DNA of 64,000 nt. Origin: Choristoneura fumiferana (Eukaryota > Arthropoda > Insecta > Lepidoptera > Tortricidae). Below, piece after piece: positions 55,351 to 64,000 of this stretch. Below the pieces are notes generated by a model that was not told the origin of the DNA, searched no databases, and was given only the letters and a program-made list of their open reading frames with translations. Each line of letters starts with the position of its first letter. The stretch's first letter is position 1. The position numbers and the translations under genes were made by a program. The stretch lies in NCBI RefSeq assembly GCF_025370935.1, contig NC_133489.1, positions 23,675,167-23,739,166 of the forward strand, written 5' to 3'.

Positions 55351-55976
55351 CATGAAGACACACTATTCCTCAACCGATGAAAATCACTCTGTGAAGATTT
55401 TAGCAACTTAGAAGAGACCCAAATAAAGAGTTGCTTTATTTTGATACGCATAAAGCTCCAAAAGTTATAATAAGCTTAGATTTTTCTATTGAACAAAGTT
55501 CTTGATCACGGAATAAAAATATTATAAAGAACAGGAATACCTTGTTAAAACTTTATCGGTTTGATAAACTCCCTCGTGGTTTTCTACTGGGTACTTTAAG
55601 AAGTACAACTATGCGATTTTCCTATTTCAAACTAGAAACCAATTCTTGGATAGAATACAACAAAACGCTTAATACTTGTGATATAGGTTTGAAAGTTGTA
55701 AGCGATCGCAAAGCATATTGGATGGCCGAGTCAGTCCGACAGACACGACCAACTGACGCTACGTGATACGACTCTGTGGCGGTGGTCTCTCTCAGCTTGG
55801 AAAGTGACGAACGAGACGGCATGCGAGCTTATAGTTGATTTTCCAACTTAATAAGTGTTTCAAGTGTTGAATTTTGATTTGTCATTTTAAAAATGTTTTT
55901 TGCTTGAATATGTCGTTCGATCGGTAGGATAAGCAGTCAGACCACGTGGCCAGAGGGAGTTATCCCTCTTAAAGAG

Positions 55977-56115
55977 TGATCATCATCATCAGCCGGAAGA
56001 CGTCCACTGCTGGACAAAGGCCTCCCCCTTAGAACGCCACAATGAACGACAACTCGCCACTTGCATCCACCGGTTTCCCGCTACTGTCACGATGTCGTCA
56101 GTCCACCTGGTTAAA
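55977..56115 (-). mobile_element. RTE-type LINE 3' end
   Basis: ATCATCATCATCAGCCGGAA, GACGTCCACTGCTGGACAAA, AACGACAACTCGCCACTTGC, TGTCGTCAGTCCACCTGGT. Very close to the 14-kb and 21.4-kb copies and strongly 5' truncated. Confidence 0.85.
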
Positions 56116-56239
56116 GAGTGATATCTAAGGTAAATTAAATCTCTACCTTCATTGCATGTACGACGAGGAATGATAATTCCTTCTAATGCAACTGGTGGAA
56201 CGAGTTGGTGGCAGTACGAGGAAATAGGGGTGTTTTTAA

Positions 56240-56475
56240 GGTTGACTATATAGCCGTTACACGCAACTCCGTCCGCGTAGAACTCGGTTACTGAGCATGA
56301 GCTATGCGTGTTAGTGAGCTTTCCGGGATAAAAACTATCCTATGTCCTTCCCCGGGAATCAAACTATGTGTATACCGAATTTTATCTAAATCGGTTCAGC
56401 AGTTTAGACGTGGCGAAGTTACAAACAAACTAACAGACTTACAAACTTACGCATTTATAATATTAGTAGGATTTT
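56240..56475 (-). mobile_element. Helitron-like copy
   Basis: Reading plus: GCAACTCCGTCCGCGTAGAA, TTCCGGGATAAAAACTATCC, AAATCGGTTCAGCAGTTTAG and ACGCATTTATAATATTAGTA, the reverse complement of the family start (TACTAATATTATAAATGCG). Confidence 0.65.
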
Positions 56476-57014
56476 TAAAGAAAGAATACAACACAATAAT
56501 CCTTGTTCTCCGTACACAACCATAAATGAACAGCACTGGTAAGCTTAATTAGATCCTGATATGCTCGCTTTGTACTGGTACAGTCGACACTAATATTCTT
56601 TTTTGTACTCCATGACAGAAGCTCAATTGGTATTTCATAACCAATTCACCTACACCAGCTGGTTAATATTAATACTGCACACCACCCCGCGGCAAACGCC
56701 ATTTCAATATACTGACGTATTGTAAAACACAATAATATCCAGCCAGGCGATGTATTTCATACCAGCCGTAAATACATTTGTGACGTTACAGCTATGTTAT
56801 GGACAGTATAGTCGGATCCGATATTGAATATTGAGTATCATTGTGATGCTCGTAGGTAAATTATTAATTCTGTTTCTATTCATCTAGTAAAGTTGTTATG
56901 GGTGCGTATACATCTAGTCGCATTCGTTGGCAAAGAGTTTGAACAAACAATACATTATGATCTGGGATTAAAACGTTTGTTAGTCTACTTAACTTCTGGT
57001 AGCATGGTGTACGG

Positions 57015-57190
57015 TTGTATTGCTTTTGTGATGAGCTCTGGTTGAGTTCGAAACGCGTCAGTGTAGTGTGATGGTGGTGATAGATGGGTTTGTGTGAGTT
57101 GTGTGTGTTCTTACAGGTGGAGGGCGAACTGCATGAACCCGCATATCTTGCATAAGCGTAGCTATCATAAGGTCGCGGGTGAGCAAAGTT
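57015..57190 (+). repeat. Penelope-like repeat with hammerhead-like motif, copy 2 (core broken)
   Basis: Same repeat as 28.9 kb in plus orientation. Stem II GAGCTC/GAGTTC (57033-57049) and GAAACGCGTC (57050-57059) are preserved, but the CTGAAGA strand is replaced by TTTTGTGAT, so this copy should be inactive. It extends further 3' (GCATGAACCCGCATATCTTG, GCTATCATAAGGTCGCGGGT). Confidence 0.5.
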
Positions 57191-57259
57191 ATTGTTTTAG
57201 TTCACGGAGATTATGACAAACTTAGCTTTCAACAATAATGCGAGCCGATATGGACCATT

Positions 57260-57556
57260 AAGCAGCGTTTCCACCAGAGATGTGCGATTATGTGTTGCTA
57301 GGAATATGTTTTTCATGAACCAATAGAAACGCTTCATTTACCTCGCCTCGCTCCGCTCAGTTGTTTCCACCAGAGATGTTAGTTGTGGTTAGTTCTGGTA
57401 CAAATATATAAACAAGTTTTTTACCACTTACAGGTATCTGAAAAAGCTGAAATTTGGCGTACTTATATAAGTCTAGTGAGTACAATAATCTGGTAGTAAA
57501 ATTCTGGTGGTCCGGCCAGGATCTTCTCAACAGGGCGAAACTCTTCAGCATAGCGC
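57260..57556. repeat. Direct repeats and second copy of the 46.66-kb repeat
   Basis: GTTTCCACCAGAGATGT occurs at about 57274 and 57363, flanking ~70 bp, as in some MITE remnants. 57480-57556 (CAATAATCTGGTAGTAAAAT, GGCCAGGATCTTCTCAACAG) matches 46660-46735. Confidence 0.5.
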
Positions 57557-57926
57557 AGTGTTTTTAAATTTGTGGATCGCTACCTCCCAGGGGGTCGCGG
57601 ATGCCCCTTAAGGGGGTCGCATTACCTTCCAAATACTCTCACCGTTCTTGTGTATGATTACTGATTATTCAATGTTTGTATAATCAACGTAAGATGCAAA
57701 TAACTGTAACTGGATGTAGCAGGGGGTCGCCAAATATTTTTCAAACTAAGGTTAAGTCTGGTGGTTGGCGGTAAAATTACCTACACATTATACTTTTAAT
57801 AAAACCGCGGGTGAGTAAAGTTATCGTTTTAGTACATTATGCTTTTGTAATTAAAAACTAAAAAAAAACACAAATCTGACTCAAGCTTAATAGAAGATAA
57901 TAATAATAACAATAGAAAACTATAAC

Positions 57927-58071
57927 CTAGTCAAATAACTCGCCCCTCGCCATTCCCGCCACAAAGGTGCCCATAACGCTCGTGGCATTTCCACGTTGGA
58001 TAGCTATGGAGCCTTTGCACCAGAAATGACTCGGAGCGAGGGTCCTCCCCTTTTTGCCTGAGTCGACGGCC
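57927..58071 (-). pseudogene. LINE protein C-terminal fragment
   Basis: On the minus strand the sequence reads DSGKKGRTLAPSHFWCKG followed by SIAIQRGNATSVMGTF and ends ELFD then TAG. The 'AIQRGNA..V.GT' signature is a known C-terminal motif of insect LINE ORF2 proteins, as far as I recall. Only about 46 codons remain. Family assignment within LINEs is uncertain. Confidence 0.55.
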
Positions 58072-58279
58072 CAAATCACCTACAAAGCGCTAATACAAAT
58101 TAATTATACTCAGTACTACCAAAACTATAACTTAATATCTTGTTGTAATGTTTTCTCGTACACGATGATGTGTGAACTTTAAAAGGGATAAGGCAATAAA
58201 GTAATAAACCAGACTCGTTTTCCAAATGGACTAGCTGACTAGCGTAGACGTTTATGGCAGAACGCTATTTACGCTGTTT

Positions 58280-58380
58280 TAATATCATCATCATCATCAT
58301 CCCAGCCTATATACGTCCCACTGCTGGGCACTGAGAGGGCTTGGGCCGCAGTTCCCACGCGGGCCCAGTGCGGTTTTAAC
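58280..58380 (-). mobile_element. tRNA-headed SINE (family D), internally deleted
   Basis: ATCATCATCATCATCATCCC, CTATATACGTCCCACTGCTG, CACGCGGGCCCAGTGCGG; the segment between GGGCAC and GAGAGGGC is shortened and the rest is lost. Confidence 0.75.
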
Positions 58381-58627
58381 CTGTCCTCTCCCAGAGGCAC
58401 AAATTTGTGCCCAAATTCCTTTGATCCTGTTATCCTGGGAGATGACAGATTATTAATAAACTAAATTATTTTTTTTGGAATAAGTATCTACATAAGTGTT
58501 ACTAAGGAAGTGTAAAACTTAATTTTCTTTTCCTCATTTCTCTGACATTAATTTTTTCTATGTGATGGTGATGATTCTTGTATCCCTCCAAAATATTACG
58601 TCCTCGTAAAATATCCAAATGGCCAGA

Positions 58628-58840
58628 TTTTTTTTTTATTATTTGACTGGATGGCAAACAAGCAAGTGGGTCTCCTGATGGTAAGAGATCACAATCGCCC
58701 ATAAACATCTGCAACACCAGGGGTATTGCGTTGCTAACCTAGAGGCCTAAGATGGGATACTTCAAGTGCCAGTAGTTTCACTGGCTGTCTTACTCTCCAC
58801 ACTGAAACACAACAGAGCAAGCACTGCTGCTTCACGGCAA
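58628..58840 (+). repeat. ~280-bp dispersed repeat, copy 4 (3' truncated)
   Basis: Matches from the T-run to ACTGCTGCTTCACGGCA, then stops; the last ~70 bp including the palindrome are missing. A small internal deletion removes GCAGAT near 58728. Phrase-like repeats follow at 58855. Confidence 0.8.
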
Positions 58841-58854
58841 AAAAGGCAGGTTGT

Positions 58855-59045
58855 TTAGAACGACCAAATAGTAAAATGGTAAAGTCGCAAAATGACAAAT
58901 TAGTAAAATGTCAGCGTCACAGAAAGACCAGCAAACTGTTGTCGTCTCAGAATGCCGAACTAATAAAATTATCACGGTATAGGATCAGGTTTCTATCTAG
59001 TAATAAATTTCAATTAAATACAATACATAACGGGAGAGTAAAAAA
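58855..59045. repeat. Phrase-like degenerate repeat, locus 2
   Basis: Two 33-bp units: AACGACCAAATAGTAAAATG... and ATGACAAATTAGTAAAATGT..., followed by a more decayed third (AGACCAGC ... CTCAGAATGCCG). The 62-codon frame across it is incidental. Confidence 0.55.
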
Positions 59046-59118
59046 ATTCAAGTTTTGTAAATAAAATTATAAATATTACGTTTTTTATACGTGGTTTACT
59101 TTTGATTAAATTATATTT

Positions 59119-59737
59119 TAGGGTTCCGTTGTCAAAATGGCCAAAACGAAATTCTTATAGTTTCGGCATGTCTGGCTTAACGTCCGTCCGCGGTTTTCCT
59201 CAGAGACTTCCAATGCTAGAAAGCCGAAATTTTGCATGGATTAATAATGTAATGTAGCAACTGTACCGACAAAACGGTAAAACAAACCGGCCAAGTACGA
59301 GTCGGGCTCGTGCACGAAGGGTTCATCTATATAACATTCATTAGACATTAGCTAAAAACGGCAAAAAAAAAAACACGTTTATTGTATGTGACGGGAGCCC
59401 CCCTTAAGTATTTATTTTACTATGTTTTTAGGATTTGTTGTTATAGCGGCCACAGTTATACATAATCTGTGAAAATTTCAACTGTCTAACTATCACGGTT
59501 CATGAGATATAGCCTGGTGACAGACGGACAGACAGACGGACAGCGAAGTCTTAGGGGCTGTTTCACCATCCATTGATTAGTGTTAATTGACGGTTAAATC
59601 TGATGCCGTCTCTACTTGTTTTGTTCGAATAGACGGAGATGGCATCACATTAACCGTCAGTTAACACTAATCAGTGGATGGTGAAACAGCCCCTTAGTAA
59701 TAGGGTTGCTGTATTTACCCTTTGGGTACGGAACCCA
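59119..59737. mobile_element. Inverted-repeat element with GGGTTCCG ends, interrupted
   Basis: Starts AGGGTTCCGTTGTCAAAATG and ends GGGTACGGAACCC. Internal phrases GGCCAAGTACGAGTCGGGCT and GACAGACGGACAGACAGACG are typical of this dispersed family. The 59554-59693 MITE sits inside it. A fragment of the family is at 7116-7162. Confidence 0.72.
59554..59693. mobile_element. 140-bp palindromic MITE with TTA target duplication
   Basis: GGGGCTGTTTCACCATCCAT to its complement GGATGGTGAAACAGCCCC, arms ~68 bp with a few mismatches. TTA at 59551-59553 and 59694-59696 flanks it; removal restores a continuous host element. A TTA/TWA duplication is typical of PIF/Harbinger MITEs. Confidence 0.88.
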
Positions 59738-60094
59738 AAAAACTGTCTTTACATACAATTGATTTTGCGGTCTACATCTAGGACAAAGTAACTTTAAAGG
59801 TAATCGCTGGCGTAGAATTTTCTAAATTGTTTTCTGCAAAATAAGTACATAATGTTGTAACATCGTGTGTGTAACTAATTGGGTCTCTTTCTCATTTTTC
59901 AAGTCAGACAGGGACACAGATAGTGAAGTAGCCTGTCATGGTTACTGGTAGTATTCGAGCTAGCCGTGCCATAGTTCTGATCATTTATAAAGAGGGATCC
60001 ACGTAAAGTTAGTGGCAGACGTGCCTCGGGGCTGTCGTGTACAAACTTTGTTGTGACATTGCCATTTATAATTTTTTTTAAAGTAAAAACTTGC

Positions 60095-60297
60095 TTAGTT
60101 ATAATTACAGTGGCGGTTACCCGCAACTTCGTCCTTGGCACTAACTCACTATTTTTTGGGATAAAAGGTGTCCTGTTATGTATTTTGTTCTTCTTATCTG
60201 TTATGGTGTATGCAAATTTTCATGGCAATCGGTTCAGTAGTCAAGACGTGAGAGCGGAACAAGCACACTCTCTTTCGCATTTTTTTATATATTAGTA
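60095..60297 (-). mobile_element. Helitron-like copy, diverged
   Basis: TACCCGCAACTTCGTCCTTG, TTTTTTGGGATAAAAGGTGT, GGCAATCGGTTCAGTAGTCA and TATATATTAGTAAAA end. Same arrangement as 56240. Confidence 0.55.
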
Positions 60298-60312
60298 AAA
60301 ACAGTAAGGATA

Positions 60313-60717
60313 GGTTCGTCAAAACTGTCGGAGTGACGTACTATTACAATATGGCGTATATTACAATACGCAAAAAAAAGGAATGGGATCATTTTTAAAA
60401 CAGTCGGGTTTACGATTATTTTTACAGTTATTTACTAACGATTTCCGCTATACAAACAACCTAACCAACAAAAAGTTGAAAAACCCTCAACTTTGTCACT
60501 TCAAAGTTCAATATCTCAAAAACGGCTTAAACAATTTGGATAAAACATGTCTAAGAACCATCGTTAGAAAACCTGCTATCAATAAAAAAACGCATTTAAA
60601 TCGGTCCACCAGTTTATGAGCTACGGTACCACAGACAGACAGACATATACACAGACAGACAGACACACATAGCGGTCAAACTTATAACACCCCTCTATTT
60701 GCGTCGGGGGTTAAAAA
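60313..60717 (-). repeat. 'CCCCGACGC' dispersed repeat, copy 6 (longest)
   Basis: About 400 bp from GTTCGTCAAAACTGTCGG to ATTTGCGTCGGGGGTTAAAA, with a GACAGACA microsatellite near 60640-60670. Best copy for defining both ends. The 78-codon frame across it is not a gene. Confidence 0.82.
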
Positions 60718-61215
60718 ATAGGAGATTACAAAAGGCCTTCCCGATGGTATATTTCACTTAGTTATTAGTTCCTGGGCTGGTACTCTATCCATACAAATCT
60801 ACCCATTCGAGGGTTGCGTGGTCAAACCCTATAAGTCGAAATAATTGACTGTTGAAAAAATAGCACTCTATGTAGAGAAGTTGTAATTCGAAAATAATAA
60901 TGATGAATTATTAGATCGGGTTTGGACTAGGCAACCCTCGCAAACTCCTTTAAATTTGATAATATTATTCGTATAATTATAAGGTTATACGATAGCTTAT
61001 TTATAAATTGAAATGGTTTCCGACTGAAGTTTAGCTTCGTCCAAAGTTACTAATTGAATTATTTTATTAAACTGCCAGCAACGAGTTGGAAACAAGTGAT
61101 CTTGGCAGCTCAGGCCTTGCAAATAAGTTGTTTTGTACAAATTTATACTATTGTTTGATTTGGTACGTACTAAATAAAGATATTGATATTTCTAGAAAGG
61201 ACACAATTTTATTTT

Positions 61216-61425
61216 ACTAATATTATAAATGTGTAAGTTTATGAGTGTGTATGTGTGTGCAGGTCTATTTGTTACTTCTTCACGATAGAGCTGCTGGAAG
61301 GATTTGGATGGAATTTGGTATGTAGATAGCTAGACTTCTGAAATTACACATGGACTACTTTTCCTTCGAGATCGGAATAAAATCCCAAACTTTCAACAAC
61401 TGCACGGGACAAAGTCGTATTCGGT
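61216..61425 (+). mobile_element. Helitron-like fragment
   Basis: ACTAATATTATAAATGTGTA, CTTCACGATAGAGCTGCTGG, GAATTTGGTATGTAGATAGC, CGAGATCGGAATAAAATCCC. Confidence 0.6.
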
Positions 61426-61560
61426 TATTCTACATATTTAAATGTTTGTCTTTTTTTTGCTTAAAACAGAAGGTCATAAAAACTTTTTGAGAAGCACTGA
61501 ATCAAGTCCAATTAAACTATTTGCTTTTATTCTTCTAAACAAACGTCCTGCCAGCTGCCT

Positions 61561-61680
61561 GGTTGCCTGGAAGAGATCGTTCTGAGGCGATACGGCCGCG
61601 TATTGCTTACCTCGGAAAATCTCTATATACCTGTGTCTTCTGTACTGTTTACTATGTTGGCGTTCAATAAACAGTCATAT
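61561..61680 (+). mobile_element. LINE 3' tail, same family as 20618
   Basis: GGTTGCCTGGAAGAGATCGT, GCGTATTGCTTACCTCGGAA, TTCTGTACTGTTTACTATGT and TTCAATAAACAGTCATAT. The open frame overlapping it (61603-61821) is fortuitous. Confidence 0.75.
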
Positions 61681-62526
61681 TATAGTCAGTTTTATTGTCC
61701 TTTCTGCGTCGCAAAAGTAAGGCTGTTATCGTATCCTTCCAAAGGCTTCCTTACAATAATTCCAGCCGGGGGCAGATCTAATTTGCTCCGTCGCAGCTTC
61801 AAAGGCTACATGATGATATGATATGACGCGGTAGGGGGGCGGCGCGCGTCATGCAGCCCATATTGATCCGCTGCAATTATTCGTATCTGTTGTTATGTAG
61901 TGCGGGTGTCCACATGTGAGCACAGGTGAGGATTTCAAGTGATAATTGAAAGAGTGTAAATTAAACTGAAAACTTCAGGCATCCCTGTCTTTTTTGTTTT
62001 AAGTTTGGTGCAAATACTTACAAATAATTTAATTATTTCAAAAAATATTCATGCTTTGTTAAGTAATTCTACTTGATTTGTAATTTATACTGGTCAGTTA
62101 GTTGCGCCTATTTTGAAGAAAATTGCGATATAAATTAAACGTTTGATTGGCGTATAATGCTTCTGTAAATTTTTAGACTGCACACAGTAAAAGAAAATAA
62201 AATTCACAAACTTGACGGGTAACATTGACGTAACACATAAGAGAGACATCAAAGTAACTCACTTTTTTAACTTTATTGCTGAATATATGTGCATTAAAAA
62301 CATTTAAGTTACGAACCTTAAGAAAGCGTCATAAATTAAGAACCTTTTGCCTTTTACTGCGCATAATAATATTATGTTTAATTATCTTAATACTGGATCA
62401 TCTTTCAAAAATTAACAGTTGGCTGCTAGTGTCTAGGAAAAATTAAACTGCATTTGCCCTGTTGAATGTTCCCTTAAAGTTACTGAAAGTTAAAAACAAA
62501 ACGTTGTAGATGGTTAGTTTTACGAA
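61681..62526. other. Unassigned AT-rich DNA
   Basis: A GC patch at 61825-61870 (GGTAGGGGGGCGGCGCGCGT) stands out but is under 50 bp. Confidence 0.4.
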
Positions 62527-62684
62527 CGTTTCAACCGCTATCAGAATATATACTGAAGAAATGAGTCATATAGAATGAAAGGATTTTATAAAACAAATTA
62601 CAATTACAATTCATTATAATGTATTGCTTACGGTCTCTCATTTCTTCAATAATATGTGACAGGATACTGATAGCGGTTGAAACG
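62527..62684. repeat. Interrupted foldback repeat
   Basis: CGTTTCAACCGCTATCAG (62527) and CTGATAGCGGTTGAAACG (to 62684) are inverted copies; a second paired block is TGAAGAAATGAG/CTCATTTCTTCA. The spacer differs between arms. Confidence 0.75.
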
Positions 62685-62745
62685 CTTGTGGAACTACCCA
62701 GCTACGCGATCAATATTCTTAGTATGTCTACGTAATAGTTTGTAG

Positions 62746-62909
62746 TTATTTTATCAGTGAGATATAACGCGGGAAACAGGAGCACGGCGTGGTCTCCGCG
62801 CACATCTCCATACACTGTTTGTAGAGCAAATATTGCTTTAATATTATTACATCTACTCTGCGGTCATCAGCCAGGGCGTGGTCCAGCCCCGTGCCCTCGA
62901 TTCTAGTGT
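62746..62909 (-). CDS. Candidate terminal coding exon
   Basis: On the minus strand a pyrimidine-rich tract ending GTTTACAG (AG at 62911-62910) leads into 53 open codons and a TAA stop at 62748-62746. The product begins RIEGTGLDHALADD and later has a Cys cluster (CMEMCAETTPCSCF). A possible internal donor, CAGA|GTAGAT at 62856, would shorten the exon to 62857-62909, the most GC-rich part. A plus-strand exon reading the opposite way (acceptor ATCAG before 62871, donor GTAAAC at 62912) is also possible. No family is recognised. The support is the acceptor, the long open frame in AT-rich DNA and the GC rise. Confidence 0.3.
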
Positions 62910-63111
62910 CTGTAAACACAACTACAATTAATTATGCGTAGGTAAGCATTTAATTCAAAATAAGATTACTCTTAAGTTTTTTGTTGACTGTACATTTTGT
63001 TGAATACTCTTGCTAAGATTGTTTTGTTTTAACTTTTTGTAAAAATACAAAAAGATAAAAAAAAAACTTAATTTGATTGCTTAATAACGACATCTCTTTT
63101 CCGGGTGAACG

Positions 63112-63197
63112 GTTAGTTCCAATGGAGTGCTGAAAGTTTCTCGATGAGGGCTACAGCATAGATGTCGCTAGTGTCGCTGCTTAAGTGACTAAATAGG
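63112..63197 (+). mobile_element. Head of family C SINE only
   Basis: GGAGTGCTGAAAGTTTCTCG, ATGAGGGCTACAGCATAGAT, GTCGCTGCTTAAGTGACTAA match the head at 52239. The tRNA-like part and tail are missing, so the head can occur on its own. Confidence 0.65.
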
Positions 63198-63198
63198 T

Positions 63199-63570
63199 TT
63201 ACTAATGTTTTGGCGAAAATTATTTAGCAAATTATTAACTCCCAAACTATGTGTCCCATATTTATATTTAGGCGAAATTTCATTTCCCAACTCAACATGT
63301 CGCACTGATATCATTTCCCAACTAATGATTTGATAAATGATTATTATGAAAATTATTACCTGGGATTTTTTTAAGATGTCATTTGTGTTTTCGTCAAATG
63401 CGTTGATTGGCATTCCTTAATTTAGCAAGCAAACAAGCAAGCAAGCCAATTATTTTTTCCGTTCTGTTACAAAAAAAACCTAACTCCCGCCTTAGCCTTC
63501 TGAACCTAACCTATCCAAGTCGCTTCTGCCTAGTCTCGTCTTGCTCGCTCGCTTCGCTCGCTCACCACCA
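63199..63570. repeat. Phrase-like repeat plus CTAACC-rich stretch, locus 3
   Basis: TCATTTCCCAACT occurs twice (about 63279 and 63309) with GGCGAAATT and CAAATTATTAACTCCCAA variants. Then AGCAAGCAAACAAGCAAGCA, CTGAACCTAACCTATCCAAG, TCGCTCGCTTCGCTCGCTCA. Non-coding. Confidence 0.45.
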
Positions 63571-64000
63571 CATAATTTAACATTTATTCATTTTATTATA
63601 TATCATGACTGATATACCTACCTTATGTATAAAATAAAATAAAATCAATCTTACAAGTACATTAGCATCATGTGTACCTCGAGAGAGAATTACTAACTCA
63701 TATCACACACACCCTCATACACACGCTTGTTATAAACTTAAAACTATACATTATTACCATAATCTACTCACACGTTAACACAAAAAAGTACCAGCTACTG
63801 TATTTTTTCTAGTTTATTATCTATTTAGTTGTAATTAATTTAATTCTAGAATTTATTTTTTAGCACAATCACGAACCTGTACGAAAGAGCGAATACCTCC
63901 TAATAGAAGTGCTAAAATTAAAACAAGGAATCGTCAACAATGTAAACACATTTAAAAAATAAATGGGGCGTGCAGTGAGGGCAGGCAGCGGTAGTGTTGT

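Noticed and set aside
54887..55411. 174-codon frame encoding 13-residue repeats
   Set aside because: It is the 39-bp satellite read in one of several open frames; no start context, signal or homology supports a protein.
57557..57780. hAT-like remnant (CAGGGGGTCGC phrases)
   Set aside because: GGGGGTCGC recurs three times and recalls some hAT ends, but no inverted termini or 8-bp duplication could be defined.
63400..63560. Telomere-like CCTAACC words
   Set aside because: CTAACC-type words occur only a few times and not in tandem; insect telomeres use TTAGG arrays, which are absent.

Overview
The window looks like eukaryotic nuclear DNA from an insect, very probably a moth or butterfly (Lepidoptera). 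It is AT-rich and has no long open reading frames except remnants of transposable elements. It is packed with dispersed repeats of types familiar from lepidopteran genomes: LINE tails ending in ATC/GAT triplets or in TTTGAC repeats, tRNA-headed SINEs, Helitron-like elements starting TC and ending CTAGT, and many palindromic MITEs. The species cannot be named from sequence alone. I see no bacterial, viral or organellar genes, no CRISPR array and no convincing functional tRNA or rRNA gene.

Layout. 1-7000: AT-rich DNA with hairpins, a 396-bp inverted-repeat element, one candidate first exon (2933-3000) and the first of several ~280-bp repeats. 7000-9400: tRNA-like SINE pieces, one set inverted. 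9400-15600: LINE tails, a second ~280-bp repeat next to the 'CCCCGACGC' repeat, and a MITE with three arm copies. 15600-24100: mostly unassigned, then two LINE pseudogenes on the minus strand and a third SINE. 24600-27060: Jockey-like LINE tails, a ~490-bp foldback element inserted in one of them, and a three-unit degenerate tandem repeat. 27500-31300: a GCGAG-rich block, a repeat carrying a hammerhead-like motif, and a candidate coding exon at 29681. 32270-33436: the best-preserved LINE, a Jockey-type reverse transcriptase C-terminal half with its 3' UTR. 36100-44100: the most gene-like part, with a probable untranslated first exon and a signal-peptide exon on the minus strand, plus Helitron-like and MITE copies. 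46300-54100: several foldback elements and inverted SINEs. 54133-55411: a stack of four repeats ending in a nine-copy 39-bp satellite. 56000-64000: Helitron-like tails, nested elements with a clear TTA target duplication, more LINE remnants, a possible exon near 62.8 kb and 'phrase' repeats.

How it works together: this is mainly intronic or intergenic DNA shaped by retrotransposition and MITE spread. The only gene model I would defend is the minus-strand one starting near 42.1 kb (5' UTR exon, ~2.5-kb intron, exon encoding a signal peptide), whose later exons I could not identify. Other exon calls rest on splice signals and open frames alone and are marked low confidence. No clear new biological system is present. 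The items most worth a second look are the hammerhead-like repeats, the 39-bp hairpin satellite, the phrase-like repeats and the stacked insertions.
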